Positions 1-8,946 are shown, counted from the first letter of the stretch. The stretch is DNA of 64,000 bases from Alcanivoracaceae bacterium (GCA_029212745.1 JARGOL010000001.1:566350-630349); one strand, 5' to 3'. Program-made: numbers and translations. The notes: generated by a model not told the origin, from the letters alone.

Positions 1-549
1 ATCTGTCCAGCCGTACAACGCCTGCTCAAGGCGGTCACGGGTGAGCACGCGGCCGGCATTGCTGGCCAGCTCATTGAGCAACGCAAACTCGCGGCGCTGC
101 AGCGCCACTGCCTCTCCCGCGCGGTACACCACCATGGCGTCCGGATCGATCTCCAGATCCCGGACCACCAGTGTCCGGCTGGCGGGTCCCTCCTTGCGCC
201 TGAGCCTGGCACGGATACGCGCGCGCAACTCGTCAATCTCGAAGGGTTTGACGAGATAGTCGTCGGCGCCGGCATCAAGCCCGGATACCCGGTCCTGGAG
301 CTGGTCACGGGCGGTAATGATGATCACGGGTACCGGCTGCTCGCCTTTGCGCAACCGTCGCAGGGCTGACACCCCGTCAAGCCCGGGCAGGCCCAGGTCG
401 AGCAGCACAAGGTCAAAATGCTCGCGGGACACAGCGGGTACCAGTTGGTCGCCTTCATGAATGACATCGACGGTATAGCCGTCCGCCGACAGTGCTCGGG
501 ACAGGCCCGAGGCCAGGGAACGGTCATCTTCCACAATCAGGATACGCAT
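1..549 (-). CDS. OmpR/PhoP-family response regulator (C-terminus cut by window edge)
   Basis: Reading the minus strand from an ATG at 547-549 gives an N-terminus MRILIVEDDRSLASGLSRAL, with the receiver acidic pair (ED, D), the phosphoacceptor in LLDLGLPGLDG, the Thr of IIITARD and the Lys of YLVKPF. A winged-helix DNA-binding part follows (VALQRREFALLNELA), so this is the QseB/PmrA/TctD type. The 183 codons seen stop at the window start, so roughly the last 40 residues are outside. It lies 4 nt downstream of apbE in the same direction and closes the visible part of the TlpA-DUF4266-DUF3570-ApbE operon; a cognate sensor kinase probably follows beyond the edge. TTAA direct repeats at 3475-3556 are its likely binding sites (inference). 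Confidence 0.9.
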   Translation of the reverse strand, partial: MRILIVEDDRSLASGLSRALSADGYTVDVIHEGDQLVPAVSREHFDLVLLDLGLPGLDGVSALRRLRKGEQPVPVIIITARDQLQDRVSGLDAGADDYLVKPFEIDELRARIRARLRRKEGPASRTLVVRDLEIDPDAMVVYRAGEAVALQRREFALLNELASNAGRVLTRDRLEQALYGWTD

Positions 550-553
550 GCAC

Positions 554-1432
554 CTACTCCCACTGGCACCAGTAACGTACGCCCTGCTGGCGCAGGAAAT
601 CTTCCGCCCCGGCACCCTGCAACAGTGCCAGTGTTGCCAGCATCCCTGCCTGGGTGCAATGACTGGCCGCCACCGTCACTGAATGTGGTCCCCCCGTTAC
701 CGGCCAGCCGCTGGTCGGGTCCAGCACATGGCTGTAACGAACGCCGTCACGCAGCAGGTAGCGACGACTGTCACCGCTGGTGGCCAGGGCGCCTCGGGTC
801 AGTGAAAACTGCCCCTGGACACCGTTGGCACCGGCGGACTCCAGGCCCACCTGCCAGGGCTGCCCGCCCCGTGCAGCAAGGTCGCCGCCAAAGTTCACCA
901 ACAGGTCGGCGCCGGTCATTGCTGCGGCCAGGCCCAATGCCCGGTCCACGGCATATTCCTTGCCAATGCCACCGAAATCCAGCTCCATCCCCGGAGCCAG
1001 TCTCACGGCACCGGGACGACGCTCGACCCGGGACCAGCCCACGTCAGCCAGCAACGCCTGCACGGTTTCGGCATCCGGCAAGCGATCCGAGCAATCAAAC
1101 GTCCAGGCCTTTCGCAGCACGCCAGAGGTCACGTCAAAACGGCCACCGCTCAGCTGGAAGCAGGTGTCGGCATAGTCCAGAAGCCGTGAGGTTTCCTCAT
1201 CCACCGCCACCCACTCGCCCTGGCTGGCATTTATCCGGTGCATGACATTGTCGTCGCGGTAGCGGGAAAACTTGGTCTCGATCCGGGCAGCCTCATCAGC
1301 CACCAGGTCCAGTAAACGGCGCGCCTCATCCTGGCTGTCCGAGCGGCAAAGCAGTTCGCAGGGGCTGGCCATGGCAGAAAACCTGCCGGCCCACCCCTGC
1401 GAGATGGCCTCAATTTGCCGTTGCTGCTGCAC
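554..1432 (-). CDS. apbE: FAD:protein FMN transferase, ApbE family
   Basis: This 292-residue protein carries the ApbE fold signatures: KFSRYRDDNVMHRIN near the N-terminus, GGRFDVTSG, the LDFGGIGKEYAVDRA nucleotide-binding stretch, LVNFGGDL and the metal-site region HVLDPTSGWPV. The family transfers FMN from FAD to a Thr or Ser of target proteins. The start is a GTG at 1430-1432 with GAGGGG 6 nt upstream. I see no signal peptide or lipobox, whereas most characterised ApbE proteins are exported lipoproteins, so this one looks cytoplasmic or needs an alternative start. It sits 38 nt after the DUF3570 gene. No flavinylation motif of the D-x-S/T-G/S-A-T type was noticed in the neighbouring proteins, so its substrate is unclear. 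Confidence 0.9.
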   Translation of the reverse strand: MQQQRQIEAISQGWAGRFSAMASPCELLCRSDSQDEARRLLDLVADEAARIETKFSRYRDDNVMHRINASQGEWVAVDEETSRLLDYADTCFQLSGGRFDVTSGVLRKAWTFDCSDRLPDAETVQALLADVGWSRVERRPGAVRLAPGMELDFGGIGKEYAVDRALGLAAAMTGADLLVNFGGDLAARGGQPWQVGLESAGANGVQGQFSLTRGALATSGDSRRYLLRDGVRYSHVLDPTSGWPVTGGPHSVTVAASHCTQAGMLATLALLQGAGAEDFLRQQGVRYWCQWE

Positions 1433-1472
1433 TGCAATCCCCTCGTTCTGGAGGGTGCCCGCGGGGCACGCC

Positions 1473-2774
1473 TTACCAGTAGAAGGTATAGCCTACCTGG
1501 CCAATGAGTGCATCCACGTCAGCTGCATCGGTATCACCGCTTTGCTGGAAGAACTCCAGTCGCGCGTTCCACTTGCTGCCTGACGCCAACTCACGACCGA
1601 ACTTCAGGCCCACCGTCACATCGGTGAGGTCACCCAGCCGGTAATCGGCGCTGACATCGTCCTGGGTCGCCTGGATCAGGTTGGCCTCGGCGACGGTGAT
1701 GGACTCGCGCCAGAAATCGGCAGCGGACTGGCTGTACCAGCGCACATGCGGCTGCAGGAACCAGTCGTTCTGCATCTTCCAGCGATAACGCAGGTCCACG
1801 GTGTGGGAATTGATGCCCCAGTCATCCGTCATGAACCGGTAGGACATCGCCACCACATCGTCATTCTGGCGGGTGTAGCGGTTCTCCCAGTACACCGCAT
1901 GCTTGGTACGGCTGTCCGGACGCTGCTCCATCAACTGGGCATCGCCGTCACCGATGTCGGTGGCCCCCACCGTACTGCTGTCTTCGGGGTTGCCCGCCGC
2001 ATCCACCAGCGTCACCACCTTGTAGGGATCGGTGTGATACCCCGAGGACGCCGACAGGTTGTAGTTGAGCTGCATGATCCAGCGCCGGTTCATCACCTGG
2101 GTCCAGCCAAGCAGAAAGTCGTTGATACTGCGGTCTTCCGAGCTGGTACCCGTGCGCACCCGGTCACTCTGCCAGGTCAGCGCCGTGGGCACGCCACCCA
2201 CCGGGTCAATGGTGTCGGACTCATGGGCAAACGCCAGGGTCAGCGTGCTGTTGCGCTCATTGAGATCCCACATCAACCCGGCATTGGCACCCAGGGAGGT
2301 GAAATCGTACTCGGTGGAATAGTTCAGCCCGGTGGTCGCCCGCCAGGTGCGGGACAGGTTCCAGGTGTACTGGCCATTCACGGCTGAGCGGGTGTCCTTG
2401 AAGGTGTCATCCAGGGGCACATCACCCGGGTTTGTCCGGTAGATGGTGCTGCCCGAGGGACTGGTAAACGTCTGCACGCCGGTATCACTGACAATGGCGC
2501 CATTGTGGGAAGCACCGGTCAGCGAGTCGAAGGTCAGTTTCAGGCTCAGCTCACTGTCGTCTTCAAAGGTGCGCGTTCCCCGGACAACAGGCTCGACCGC
2601 TGTCACCCGGTCCGATTCGCTGTAGTACAGCACGGCGGAATCGAAGGTCCAGTCCTCCACGGACTCGCTTGCGCCTGCCGTCTGGCCAAGCAGGGCACAG
2701 GTCGCTGCAGCCAGGGCCGAACCCACTGAAATGGCATCACGCCGGGCGCTTGCCGGTTTCTTTTTCAATTGCAT
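1473..2774 (-). CDS. DUF3570 family protein, probable outer-membrane beta-barrel
   Basis: The 433-residue protein begins with a basic stretch and a hydrophobic export signal ending near Ala-Gly-Ala-Ser. It continues as alternating polar/aromatic strands typical of an outer-membrane barrel and ends with aromatic residues (VGYTFYW), as barrel proteins do. The content matches DUF3570, a family regularly found beside DUF4266, thioredoxin-like and ApbE genes; its molecular role is unknown. The ATG at 2772-2774 is chosen because GGAGG lies 6 nt upstream; that Shine-Dalgarno falls inside the last codons of the DUF4266 gene, which it overlaps by 10 nt. Translational coupling of the two genes is therefore likely. 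Confidence 0.85.
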   Translation of the reverse strand: MQLKKKPASARRDAISVGSALAAATCALLGQTAGASESVEDWTFDSAVLYYSESDRVTAVEPVVRGTRTFEDDSELSLKLTFDSLTGASHNGAIVSDTGVQTFTSPSGSTIYRTNPGDVPLDDTFKDTRSAVNGQYTWNLSRTWRATTGLNYSTEYDFTSLGANAGLMWDLNERNSTLTLAFAHESDTIDPVGGVPTALTWQSDRVRTGTSSEDRSINDFLLGWTQVMNRRWIMQLNYNLSASSGYHTDPYKVVTLVDAAGNPEDSSTVGATDIGDGDAQLMEQRPDSRTKHAVYWENRYTRQNDDVVAMSYRFMTDDWGINSHTVDLRYRWKMQNDWFLQPHVRWYSQSAADFWRESITVAEANLIQATQDDVSADYRLGDLTDVTVGLKFGRELASGSKWNARLEFFQQSGDTDAADVDALIGQVGYTFYW

Positions 2775-2977
2775 CCGCAACCTCCACCACCAAAGCCCCG
2801 GCCGCCACTTGAGCCTTCCTTGGAGAAATAGATGTGGTCATCCAGGGCATCATCGAGACCTTCAGCTTCACCGGGAATCATGTCTTCACGGGCGAGAATA
2901 TCCCGCTCCCAGGGCTTTACCGGGGCCTGCTGGCATCCCGCCAGCAGAACCAGAAAAACAACAACAGCCGTGCGCAT
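2765..2977 (-). CDS. DUF4266 small lipoprotein with Cys-rich C-terminus
   Basis: A 70-residue protein with a short signal peptide and lipobox LLAGC, so it should be lipidated at the Cys and anchored in the periplasm or outer membrane. The mature part is short and acidic (KPWERDILAREDM, then DDALDDHIYFSKEG) and ends in a Gly-rich tail GGRGFGGGGCGCN. The KPWER block and terminal CGCN are hallmarks of DUF4266. The two C-terminal cysteines suggest metal binding, redox chemistry or modification, but this is inference. The ATG at 2975-2977 is preferred over the one at 2981-2983 because AGGAGG is 7 nt upstream of it. It lies between the TlpA-like and DUF3570 genes. Confidence 0.85.
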   Translation of the reverse strand: MRTAVVVFLVLLAGCQQAPVKPWERDILAREDMIPGEAEGLDDALDDHIYFSKEGSSGGRGFGGGGCGCN

Positions 2978-2979
2978 GA

Positions 2980-3432
2980 TCATTCCTCCTGCTCAAGCAA
3001 CTGCACGATGATTTCTTCATACTCGTCCTCGCGATCGGCGCGGAAGCCGATGTGACGGTGCAACTCCCTGCCGTCCGGGGTGATCACCACCGCAGAGGGC
3101 ATCCCGCGCAGCTGGTACTTTTCCGCCAGCACACCCTGCGGATCCATCACCAGGTCAAATTCGGCGGGGTAGCGGGACAGGAACTTGTTTGCGTCTTCAC
3201 GCTCGCGGTCCACGTTGATGCCGATAATGCGCAGGCCCTTGTCGCCGTAGCGCGCCTGCATGGCATTCAGCCACGGGAACGAACGCCGGCACGGCACACA
3301 CCAGCTGGCCCAGAAGTCCAGGTAGATGATCCGGGCGTCCGTCATGGACTGGGGCGAGAAGGTCTCCGGGGTCATGGTTTCTGCCCGCACCGGCATGACC
3401 AGAATCAGCCCTATCAACATCAGTATCCGCAT
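2980..3432 (-). CDS. TlpA-like periplasmic thioredoxin
   Basis: The 150-residue protein has an N-terminal signal peptide (ILMLIGLILVMPVRA) and a thioredoxin fold with WASWCVPCRRSFP, whose CVPC is the redox-active pair, and the cis-Pro segment GMPSAVVI. It belongs to the TlpA/ResA type, which reduces specific periplasmic disulfides using electrons from DsbD or CcdA. It heads the minus-strand operon and is divergent from dsbD at 3642, so DsbD could be its reductant (inference). A plausible client is the CGCN tail of the neighbouring DUF4266 lipoprotein. The ATG has GGAGA upstream, and its stop is 2 nt from the DUF4266 start. Confidence 0.88.
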   Translation of the reverse strand: MRILMLIGLILVMPVRAETMTPETFSPQSMTDARIIYLDFWASWCVPCRRSFPWLNAMQARYGDKGLRIIGINVDREREDANKFLSRYPAEFDLVMDPQGVLAEKYQLRGMPSAVVITPDGRELHRHIGFRADREDEYEEIIVQLLEQEE

Positions 3433-3474
3433 GACTATCTCCAGAAATCGACGGATACAGCATCTACGGGCAGC

Positions 3475-3556
3475 CTTAACGGTTCCTTAATCCGCGACAG
3501 ACGGGCCAACAGCAGGTGTTATCGCGCTCTCGGAGACGGGTTAAGGCAGGGTTAAT
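3475..3556. promoter_or_regulatory. Two TTAA-N7-TTAA direct-repeat boxes in divergent intergenic region
   Basis: CTTAAC-N5-CTTAAT lies at 3475-3491 and GTTAAG-N5-GTTAAT at 3540-3556, between the TlpA operon and dsbD. The hexamer-N5-hexamer layout is that of PmrA/QseB-type response-regulator boxes. On the minus strand the inner hexamer at 3480-3475 sits 17 nt before TATCCG (3457-3452), so it would overlap a -35 element of the TlpA operon promoter. The operon encodes a regulator of this family, which makes autoregulation likely. The match is by eye only. Confidence 0.5.
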
Positions 3557-3641
3557 AACAATTCGTGATGCTTGGCATCCTATTTCAGGACCGGATTGTG
3601 GGAGAATAGCGTCGATGCACTACTCGCGGAGCCCTTCAAGC

Positions 3642-5501
3642 ATGTTGCGTTACCTGTTCCTTGCCCTGCTGCTGATGCCCGGGTCTGTCTTTGCGGCCGA
3701 CCCGTTTTCGTCGGCGGACGAGGATTACATCCCGACCCTGGAGGAAGCGTTTGTCACCGACTTCCATGCCGACATGGCGCAGGAAAACCTGCAGGTGCGC
3801 TTCTCCCTCTGGGAGCATGTCTACCTGTACCAGCATCGCTTTTCTTTCCGGCTGGTGGATGAAAACGGCAACCTGCTGAATGATTTCGCCGACGTCACCC
3901 TGCCGCCCGGGAAGCACAAGGTCGACGAGATATTTGGTGACGTCGAGGTCTACTACCACGAGGTCACCCTGGACCTGCCCCTGGCCCATGTGCCATTGGT
4001 GCCAGCGACCCTGGAAGTGGATTTCCAGGGCTGCCTGGAGGATGTCCTGTGTTACCCGCCCAGCACACGCTCGTTTGCACTGCCCGTGGTCACTGGCGAG
4101 AGCGCTGCGGCAGCGCCCGTGAGCGCTAACACAAGCAACGACAATGACTTCTTTGCCACCCTGTCCTCCCAGGACGCCAACGCCTTCAATGACTGGATGG
4201 CAGGCCATGGCCTGGGCATGATCGTGCTGCTGTTTTTTGCCGGCGGCCTGTTGCTTGCCTTTACCCCGTGCGTATTCCCGATGATCCCGATCCTGTCGGG
4301 CATCATCGCCGGCAGTGACAACCCGTCTGCCATGCGCGGTTTCACCCTGTCTGTGGCCTATGTGCTCGGTGTCGCCATTCCCTACACCATTGCCGGACTG
4401 CTGGTGGGCCTGTTCGGGGCGGGCATGAACCTGCAGTACCTGCTGCAGCAGCCGGCCGCAGTCATTACTTCTGCGGTGGTCTTTCTCATCCTCTCCCTGT
4501 CCATGTTCGGTCTCTACGAACTGCAGCTGCCGGCCGCACTGCGTGATCGCCTGAACTCGCTGGGCAACCAGCGCCAGGGTGGCTCCTTCCTCGGCGCCGC
4601 CATCCTCGGTGCCATTTCAGCCCTGGTGGTATCGCCCTGTGTCACCCCCATCCTCGCTGGCGCACTGGTGTACGTGGCTGGCACCGGCGACGCCGCTACC
4701 GGCGCCGCCTCCCTGTTTGCCCTGTCCATCGGCATGGGTGTGCCGCTGATCCTGGTGGGCACCGGCGGCGGCCACATCCTGCCGCGCGCCGGCGCCTGGA
4801 TGGAGGAAGTGAAGCGTTTCTTCGGCGTGCTGATGCTGGGTGTGGCGGTGTGGCTGGCGGGTCGCCTGCTGGACAACAGCCTGGTGATGGGCCTCTACGG
4901 TCTGCTCATGGCCGCCTACGGTGTCTACCTGGGCGCCCTGGAGCCCGTTGGTGCGGATGGCTCACGTGCACGTCGTGCGCTGGCTGCCGTGATTGCCCTT
5001 TACGGCACCATCCTGATCGTCGGCGCCGCCAGTGGCGGAGATGATCCCCTGCAGCCCCTGGCCCGCGCGCCGGCCCCGACCACAGTGGCCGCCAACATGA
5101 CGGACAACGCCGGCAGCGCCGAGGCCCACGCCGGATGGCGCACCGTGGTCGGCCGCGCCCAGCTGGATGCGGCCCTGGCTGAAGCCAGCCGTGCCGGCCG
5201 CCCGGTGCTGGTGGATTTCTTCGCCGAATGGTGTGTGGCCTGCAAGGTACTGGAGGAAGAAACCCTCACCGAACCCCGCGTCCTCGACGCCATGGCGGAC
5301 TGGACCCTGATCCGTGCTGATATCACCGAGATTACCGCCGAGAACCAGGCCATCATGGCGCACTGGAACATCGTCGGCCTGCCATGCCTGGTGTTCATCG
5401 GTGGCGACGGCGAGGAGGTGCCGGGCGCGCGCATCCTCGGCGAGATGGGCCCTGACCGGTTCCTCAAGCACCTGAACACGAAGGTAACGTCCGGGATATG
5501 A
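3642..5501 (+). CDS. dsbD: Thiol:disulfide interchange protein DsbD
   Basis: This membrane protein moves electrons from cytoplasmic thioredoxin to periplasmic disulfides. After a signal peptide (MLRYLFLALLLMPGSVFA) comes the DsbD-alpha domain with the redox pair in CLEDVLC (about residue 130). An eight-helix membrane domain follows, with the paired cysteines in FTPCVFP and VSPCVTP, then a C-terminal thioredoxin domain with EWCVACK. ATG 3642 is chosen with GGAG 10 nt upstream because it starts directly at the signal peptide; an in-frame ATG at 3615 also has a GGGAG. The gamma-domain cis-Pro loop reads GLPCLVF, with Cys where E. coli has Thr. It opens a plus-strand block ordered as in P. aeruginosa (dipZ-aroQ1-accBC). 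Confidence 0.93.
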   Translation: MLRYLFLALLLMPGSVFAADPFSSADEDYIPTLEEAFVTDFHADMAQENLQVRFSLWEHVYLYQHRFSFRLVDENGNLLNDFADVTLPPGKHKVDEIFGDVEVYYHEVTLDLPLAHVPLVPATLEVDFQGCLEDVLCYPPSTRSFALPVVTGESAAAAPVSANTSNDNDFFATLSSQDANAFNDWMAGHGLGMIVLLFFAGGLLLAFTPCVFPMIPILSGIIAGSDNPSAMRGFTLSVAYVLGVAIPYTIAGLLVGLFGAGMNLQYLLQQPAAVITSAVVFLILSLSMFGLYELQLPAALRDRLNSLGNQRQGGSFLGAAILGAISALVVSPCVTPILAGALVYVAGTGDAATGAASLFALSIGMGVPLILVGTGGGHILPRAGAWMEEVKRFFGVLMLGVAVWLAGRLLDNSLVMGLYGLLMAAYGVYLGALEPVGADGSRARRALAAVIALYGTILIVGAASGGDDPLQPLARAPAPTTVAANMTDNAGSAEAHAGWRTVVGRAQLDAALAEASRAGRPVLVDFFAEWCVACKVLEEETLTEPRVLDAMADWTLIRADITEITAENQAIMAHWNIVGLPCLVFIGGDGEEVPGARILGEMGPDRFLKHLNTKVTSGI

Positions 5502-5558
5502 CCCTGATCCGGCCGCATTTGTAACCAATGGTGTAAAGCGCTTTTTTCCCCGCGCAAA

Positions 5559-5641
5559 TCTGCCTACACTTGCAGGCAGACTGATAAAAGAACCTCAGAA
5601 GCCGGTTTTTAGCCGCAAGATCGCGGAAGATGTGCCGGCTT
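5559..5641 (+). promoter_or_regulatory. Two tandem stem-loops before aroQ
   Basis: TCTGCCT (5559-5565) pairs with AGGCAGA (5574-5580). A second structure pairs AAGCCGG (5599-5605) with CCGGCTT (5635-5641) and encloses an inner CCGC/GCGG stem (5613-5625). The second is followed by TTGGG rather than a U-run. They may be the dsbD terminator, or an attenuator or mRNA leader for aroQ-accB-accC. No function can be assigned from sequence alone. Confidence 0.4.
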
Positions 5642-5663
5642 TTGGGTATTTTGGGGAAATGTT

Positions 5664-6107
5664 GTGGCTTCCATACTGGTATTACACGGTCCCAACCTGA
5701 ATCTGCTCGGCACGCGCGAGCCGGACACCTACGGTGCCACGCGCCTGGACGACATCAACCAGCAGCTCCAGGACCTGGCGCAGGACCGCGGCCACCACCT
5801 GCAGACCCTGCAGAGCAATGCCGAATACGAGCTGGTGGACCGGGTACAGGCCGCCGGCAGCGAAGGCATCGATTTCATCATCATCAACCCGGCCGCATTC
5901 ACGCACACCAGCGTTGCCCTGCGCGACGCCCTGCTGGCCGTGGCCATTCCGTTCGTGGAAGTCCACCTCTCAAACGTGTACCGCCGCGAGCCATTTCGCC
6001 ACCACTCCTATTTTTCGGACATTGCCGAAGGCGTCATTGCCGGCCTCGGTGCCCGCGGGTACCGACTGGCGCTTGATTTCGCCCTCGACACACTGGAACA
6101 GGCATAA
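5664..6107 (+). CDS. aroQ: Type II 3-dehydroquinate dehydratase
   Basis: The 147-residue protein catalyses the third step of the shikimate pathway, 3-dehydroquinate to 3-dehydroshikimate, by trans-dehydration. Visible signatures are [16 protein letters not shown] with the catalytic Arg and Tyr, the substrate-binding [16 protein letters not shown] and [17 protein letters not shown], which carries the catalytic His region. The length is typical of the dodecameric type II enzyme. The start is a GTG at 5664 following GGGGAAA. It precedes accB by 15 nt, the arrangement found in pseudomonads, so aroQ-accB-accC are probably co-transcribed. Confidence 0.95.
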   Translation: MASILVLHGPNLNLLGTREPDTYGATRLDDINQQLQDLAQDRGHHLQTLQSNAEYELVDRVQAAGSEGIDFIIINPAAFTHTSVALRDALLAVAIPFVEVHLSNVYRREPFRHHSYFSDIAEGVIAGLGARGYRLALDFALDTLEQA

Positions 6108-6122
6108 GGGACTTTCCGGACC

Positions 6123-6578
6123 ATGGATATTCGCAAAATCAAGAAGTTGATCGAACTGCTGGAAGAGTCCGGCATTGATGAACTTGAAATCTGTGAGGGC
6201 GAGGAATCGGTGCGCATCAGCAGGCACCAGAAAGTGCCCGCCGCCCAGCAATTCTACGCGCCGGCCCCGGCCGCACCAGCAGCGCCCGCCGCCCCCGCCG
6301 CACCGGCAGCCAGCAGCGAGCCCGCCGCCAGCGAGCCCGCGCGGGGTCACCAGGTGAAGTCCCCCATGGTCGGCACCTTCTACCGGTCACCCTCACCGGA
6401 CGCCGGCCCGTTTGTCGAGGTGGGCCAGCAGGTGCGTGCCGGGGACGTCCTCTGCATCATCGAGGCCATGAAAATGATGAACCAGATCGAGGCGGACAAA
6501 TCCGGCGTCGTCGAAGCGGTACTTGCTGATAATGGCGAGCCGGTGGAATTCGACCAGCCCTTGTTCATCATTTCCTGA
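6123..6578 (+). CDS. accB: Biotin carboxyl carrier protein of acetyl-CoA carboxylase
   Basis: The 151-residue carrier holds the biotin that is carboxylated by AccC and passed to the carboxyltransferase in the first step of fatty-acid synthesis. It shows an N-terminal helical region ([17 protein letters not shown]), a flexible Ala/Pro-rich linker at about residues 44-75, and a C-terminal biotinyl domain with the motif EAMKMMN whose Lys is biotinylated. The thumb region before the motif is also present. It lies 12 nt before accC, forming the usual accBC pair. Confidence 0.97.
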   Translation: MDIRKIKKLIELLEESGIDELEICEGEESVRISRHQKVPAAQQFYAPAPAAPAAPAAPAAPAASSEPAASEPARGHQVKSPMVGTFYRSPSPDAGPFVEVGQQVRAGDVLCIIEAMKMMNQIEADKSGVVEAVLADNGEPVEFDQPLFIIS

Positions 6579-6590
6579 CGGGGGCACGAC

Positions 6591-7937
6591 ATGCTCGAGA
6601 AAGTTGTCATCGCCAACCGCGGCGAAATCGCCCTGCGCATCCTGCGGGCCTGCAAGGAGCTCGGCATTCGTACCGTGGCTGTCTATTCCAGTGCCGACCG
6701 GGACCTGATGCACGTGCGCCTGGCCGACGAATCAGTCTGCATTGGCCCGGCGTCCTCCACCGACTCCTACCTGAATATTCCGTCACTGATCAGTGCCGCT
6801 GAGGTCACCGACGCCGACGCCATCCATCCGGGGTACGGCTTCCTTGCCGAGAACGCCGACTTCGCTGAAAGCGTTGAGCGCTCCGGTTTCGTCTTTGTCG
6901 GCCCACGGCCGGAAACGATTCGCCTGATGGGCAACAAGGTGTCCGCCATCAATGCCATGAAGAAGGCGGGCGTCCCCACCGTGCCCGGCTCAAACGGCCC
7001 CGTGGGCGAGAACGCGGACGAGGCGCTCAGGCTGGGCCGTGACATTGGCTATCCGGTCATCATCAAGGCGGCGGCCGGCGGCGGTGGCCGCGGCATGCGT
7101 GTCGTCGAGAATGAGAACCAGCTGCTCAACGCCATCACGCTGACGCGCTCCGAAGCCAAGAATGCCTTCGGCGATGACACCGTGTACATGGAGAAATTCC
7201 TGCAGCACCCACGTCATGTGGAAATACAGGTGCTCGCTGACGGCCAGGGCAATGCCATCCATCTGGGTGACCGCGACTGCTCCCTGCAGCGCCGCCACCA
7301 GAAAGTGGTGGAGGAGGCTCCGGCACCGGGGATTCCGCAAACGCTGCGCGATGACGTGGCCGAGGCCTGCATCAAGGCCTGCCAGGAGATCGGCTACCGC
7401 GGCGCCGGCACCTTCGAGTTCCTGTACGAAAACGAGCGCTTCTACTTCATCGAGATGAACACGCGGGTGCAGGTGGAGCACCCGGTCACCGAGATGATCA
7501 GTGGCGTCGATATCGTCAAGGAACAGCTGCTTGTCGCAGGCGGCAATGCGTTGTCCCTGACGCAGGAACAGGTGCACCTCAGTGGTCATGCCATCGAGGC
7601 CCGAATCAATGCCGAGGACCCGGACCGTTTCACCCCTTCGCCAGGCAAGATCACCTACTTTCACCCGCCGGGGGGCAACGGTGTGCGCGTCGACTCACAC
7701 ATCTACACCGGCTATACCGTACCGCCCTATTACGATTCCCTGGTGGCCAAGCTGATCACCTGGGGGCCGACCCGGGATGTGGCCATGGCACGCATGCGCA
7801 ACGCCCTGGAAGAAACCGTGATTGAGGGCATCAAGACCAACGTACCCCTGCACCGCGAGCGGATCTTCCGCGACCCGGCCTTTGCCGCCGGCGGCGTGGA
7901 TATCCACCACCTGGAAAAGAAGCTGCGCAGCAACTGA
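6591..7937 (+). CDS. accC: Biotin carboxylase subunit of acetyl-CoA carboxylase
   Basis: The 448-residue enzyme carboxylates the biotin of AccB using ATP and bicarbonate. It opens with [23 protein letters not shown], carries the ATP-grasp glycine loop [11 protein letters not shown] (about residue 163) and the active-site segment [14 protein letters not shown] (about residue 288), and ends with the biotin carboxylase C-terminal domain. The length is the usual one for gammaproteobacteria. It follows accB by 12 nt and is separated from prmA by 59 nt. Confidence 0.97.
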   Translation: MLEKVVIANRGEIALRILRACKELGIRTVAVYSSADRDLMHVRLADESVCIGPASSTDSYLNIPSLISAAEVTDADAIHPGYGFLAENADFAESVERSGFVFVGPRPETIRLMGNKVSAINAMKKAGVPTVPGSNGPVGENADEALRLGRDIGYPVIIKAAAGGGGRGMRVVENENQLLNAITLTRSEAKNAFGDDTVYMEKFLQHPRHVEIQVLADGQGNAIHLGDRDCSLQRRHQKVVEEAPAPGIPQTLRDDVAEACIKACQEIGYRGAGTFEFLYENERFYFIEMNTRVQVEHPVTEMISGVDIVKEQLLVAGGNALSLTQEQVHLSGHAIEARINAEDPDRFTPSPGKITYFHPPGGNGVRVDSHIYTGYTVPPYYDSLVAKLITWGPTRDVAMARMRNALEETVIEGIKTNVPLHRERIFRDPAFAAGGVDIHHLEKKLRSN

Positions 7938-7996
7938 CGCGGACGAATCTCGTCCGCGTCGGCTATACTCCGGTGTCCGCATACACGGGAGCGCCC

Positions 7997-8878
7997 ATGC
8001 CCTGGCAACAACTCCACATGGTCACCGCCTCACAGGGCGCCGAACGCCTGCAGTCATTGCTGGAGCGTTTCGGCGCCTGCGCCGTCACCCTGACCGACGC
8101 AGCAGACCAGCCACTTTTTGAACCGCCCCCTGGCGAGACGCCGCTGTGGGACCAGACGGTGGTTTCCGCCCTGTTCGAACAGCACCAGCCGCTGGCGCCG
8201 GTACTGGCGCAGCTCGAGCAGGCCTGGGAGGGCCCTCTGCCTGCCCATCAGGTGGAGCAGCTCGAGGACCAGACCTGGGAACGGGTGTGGATGGATGACT
8301 TTGCACCGATGCGCTTTGGCAACCGCCTGTGGATCATCCCCGGGGGCCATGAAAGCAAAGGCGGCGACGCCGTGAACCTGATGCTCGACCCGGGACTGGC
8401 CTTTGGCACCGGCACCCACGAGACCACGGCACTGTGCCTGGAATGGCTGGATGGCGCGTCTCTGGCGGGAAAGCAGGTGCTGGACTTCGGTTGCGGCTCG
8501 GGCGTGCTGGCCATCGCCGCCCTGCTGCTGGGAGCCGAGCGCGCAGTGTGCTGCGATATCGACCCGCAGGCCCTGATCGCCACCCGCGACAACGCCGAAC
8601 GCAATGGCGTTCTCGACCGGGTACAGACCTGCCTGCCTGCCGACATGCCCGCCGCACAGCACTACGACCTCGTGGTTGCCAACATCCTGGCCGGGCCGCT
8701 TCAGGAGCTGTCACCGACCCTGACCGGCTTTTGCCGGCCGGGAGGCGAGCTGGTACTTTCCGGGATACTTGCCAGCCAGGCAGAGGACGTTGCCAGCTGC
8801 TACCGGAAAACCTTTACAATGGAGCCGATGGCGCAGCGTGGCGACTGGGTTCGGTTGAGCGGGACGCGCCGTTCGTGA
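7997..8878 (+). CDS. prmA: Ribosomal protein L11 methyltransferase
   Basis: The 293-residue protein trimethylates ribosomal protein L11. The N-terminal substrate-recognition domain starts MPWQQLHMVTASQGAERL. The SAM-binding core has LDFGCGSGVLAIAA and the motif DLVVANILAGPL. The GTGTHETT loop before the SAM site is also characteristic. ATG 7997 is chosen because GGGAG precedes it and because an eight-codon upstream extension has no family counterpart. Position after accC is conserved in Pseudomonas. Confidence 0.95.
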   Translation: MPWQQLHMVTASQGAERLQSLLERFGACAVTLTDAADQPLFEPPPGETPLWDQTVVSALFEQHQPLAPVLAQLEQAWEGPLPAHQVEQLEDQTWERVWMDDFAPMRFGNRLWIIPGGHESKGGDAVNLMLDPGLAFGTGTHETTALCLEWLDGASLAGKQVLDFGCGSGVLAIAALLLGAERAVCCDIDPQALIATRDNAERNGVLDRVQTCLPADMPAAQHYDLVVANILAGPLQELSPTLTGFCRPGGELVLSGILASQAEDVASCYRKTFTMEPMAQRGDWVRLSGTRRS

Positions 8879-8946
8879 ACCAGGCCCTTGCGGGGATGGC
8901 GCACACGAACAAGAATCGGCCAAGCAGCACAGGAGCGGCATAGCGC

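Noticed and set aside
418..1245. Long plus-strand frame of 275 codons
   Set aside because: It runs antisense to the response regulator and ApbE, whose motifs are convincing; its own product is Pro/Arg-rich low complexity.
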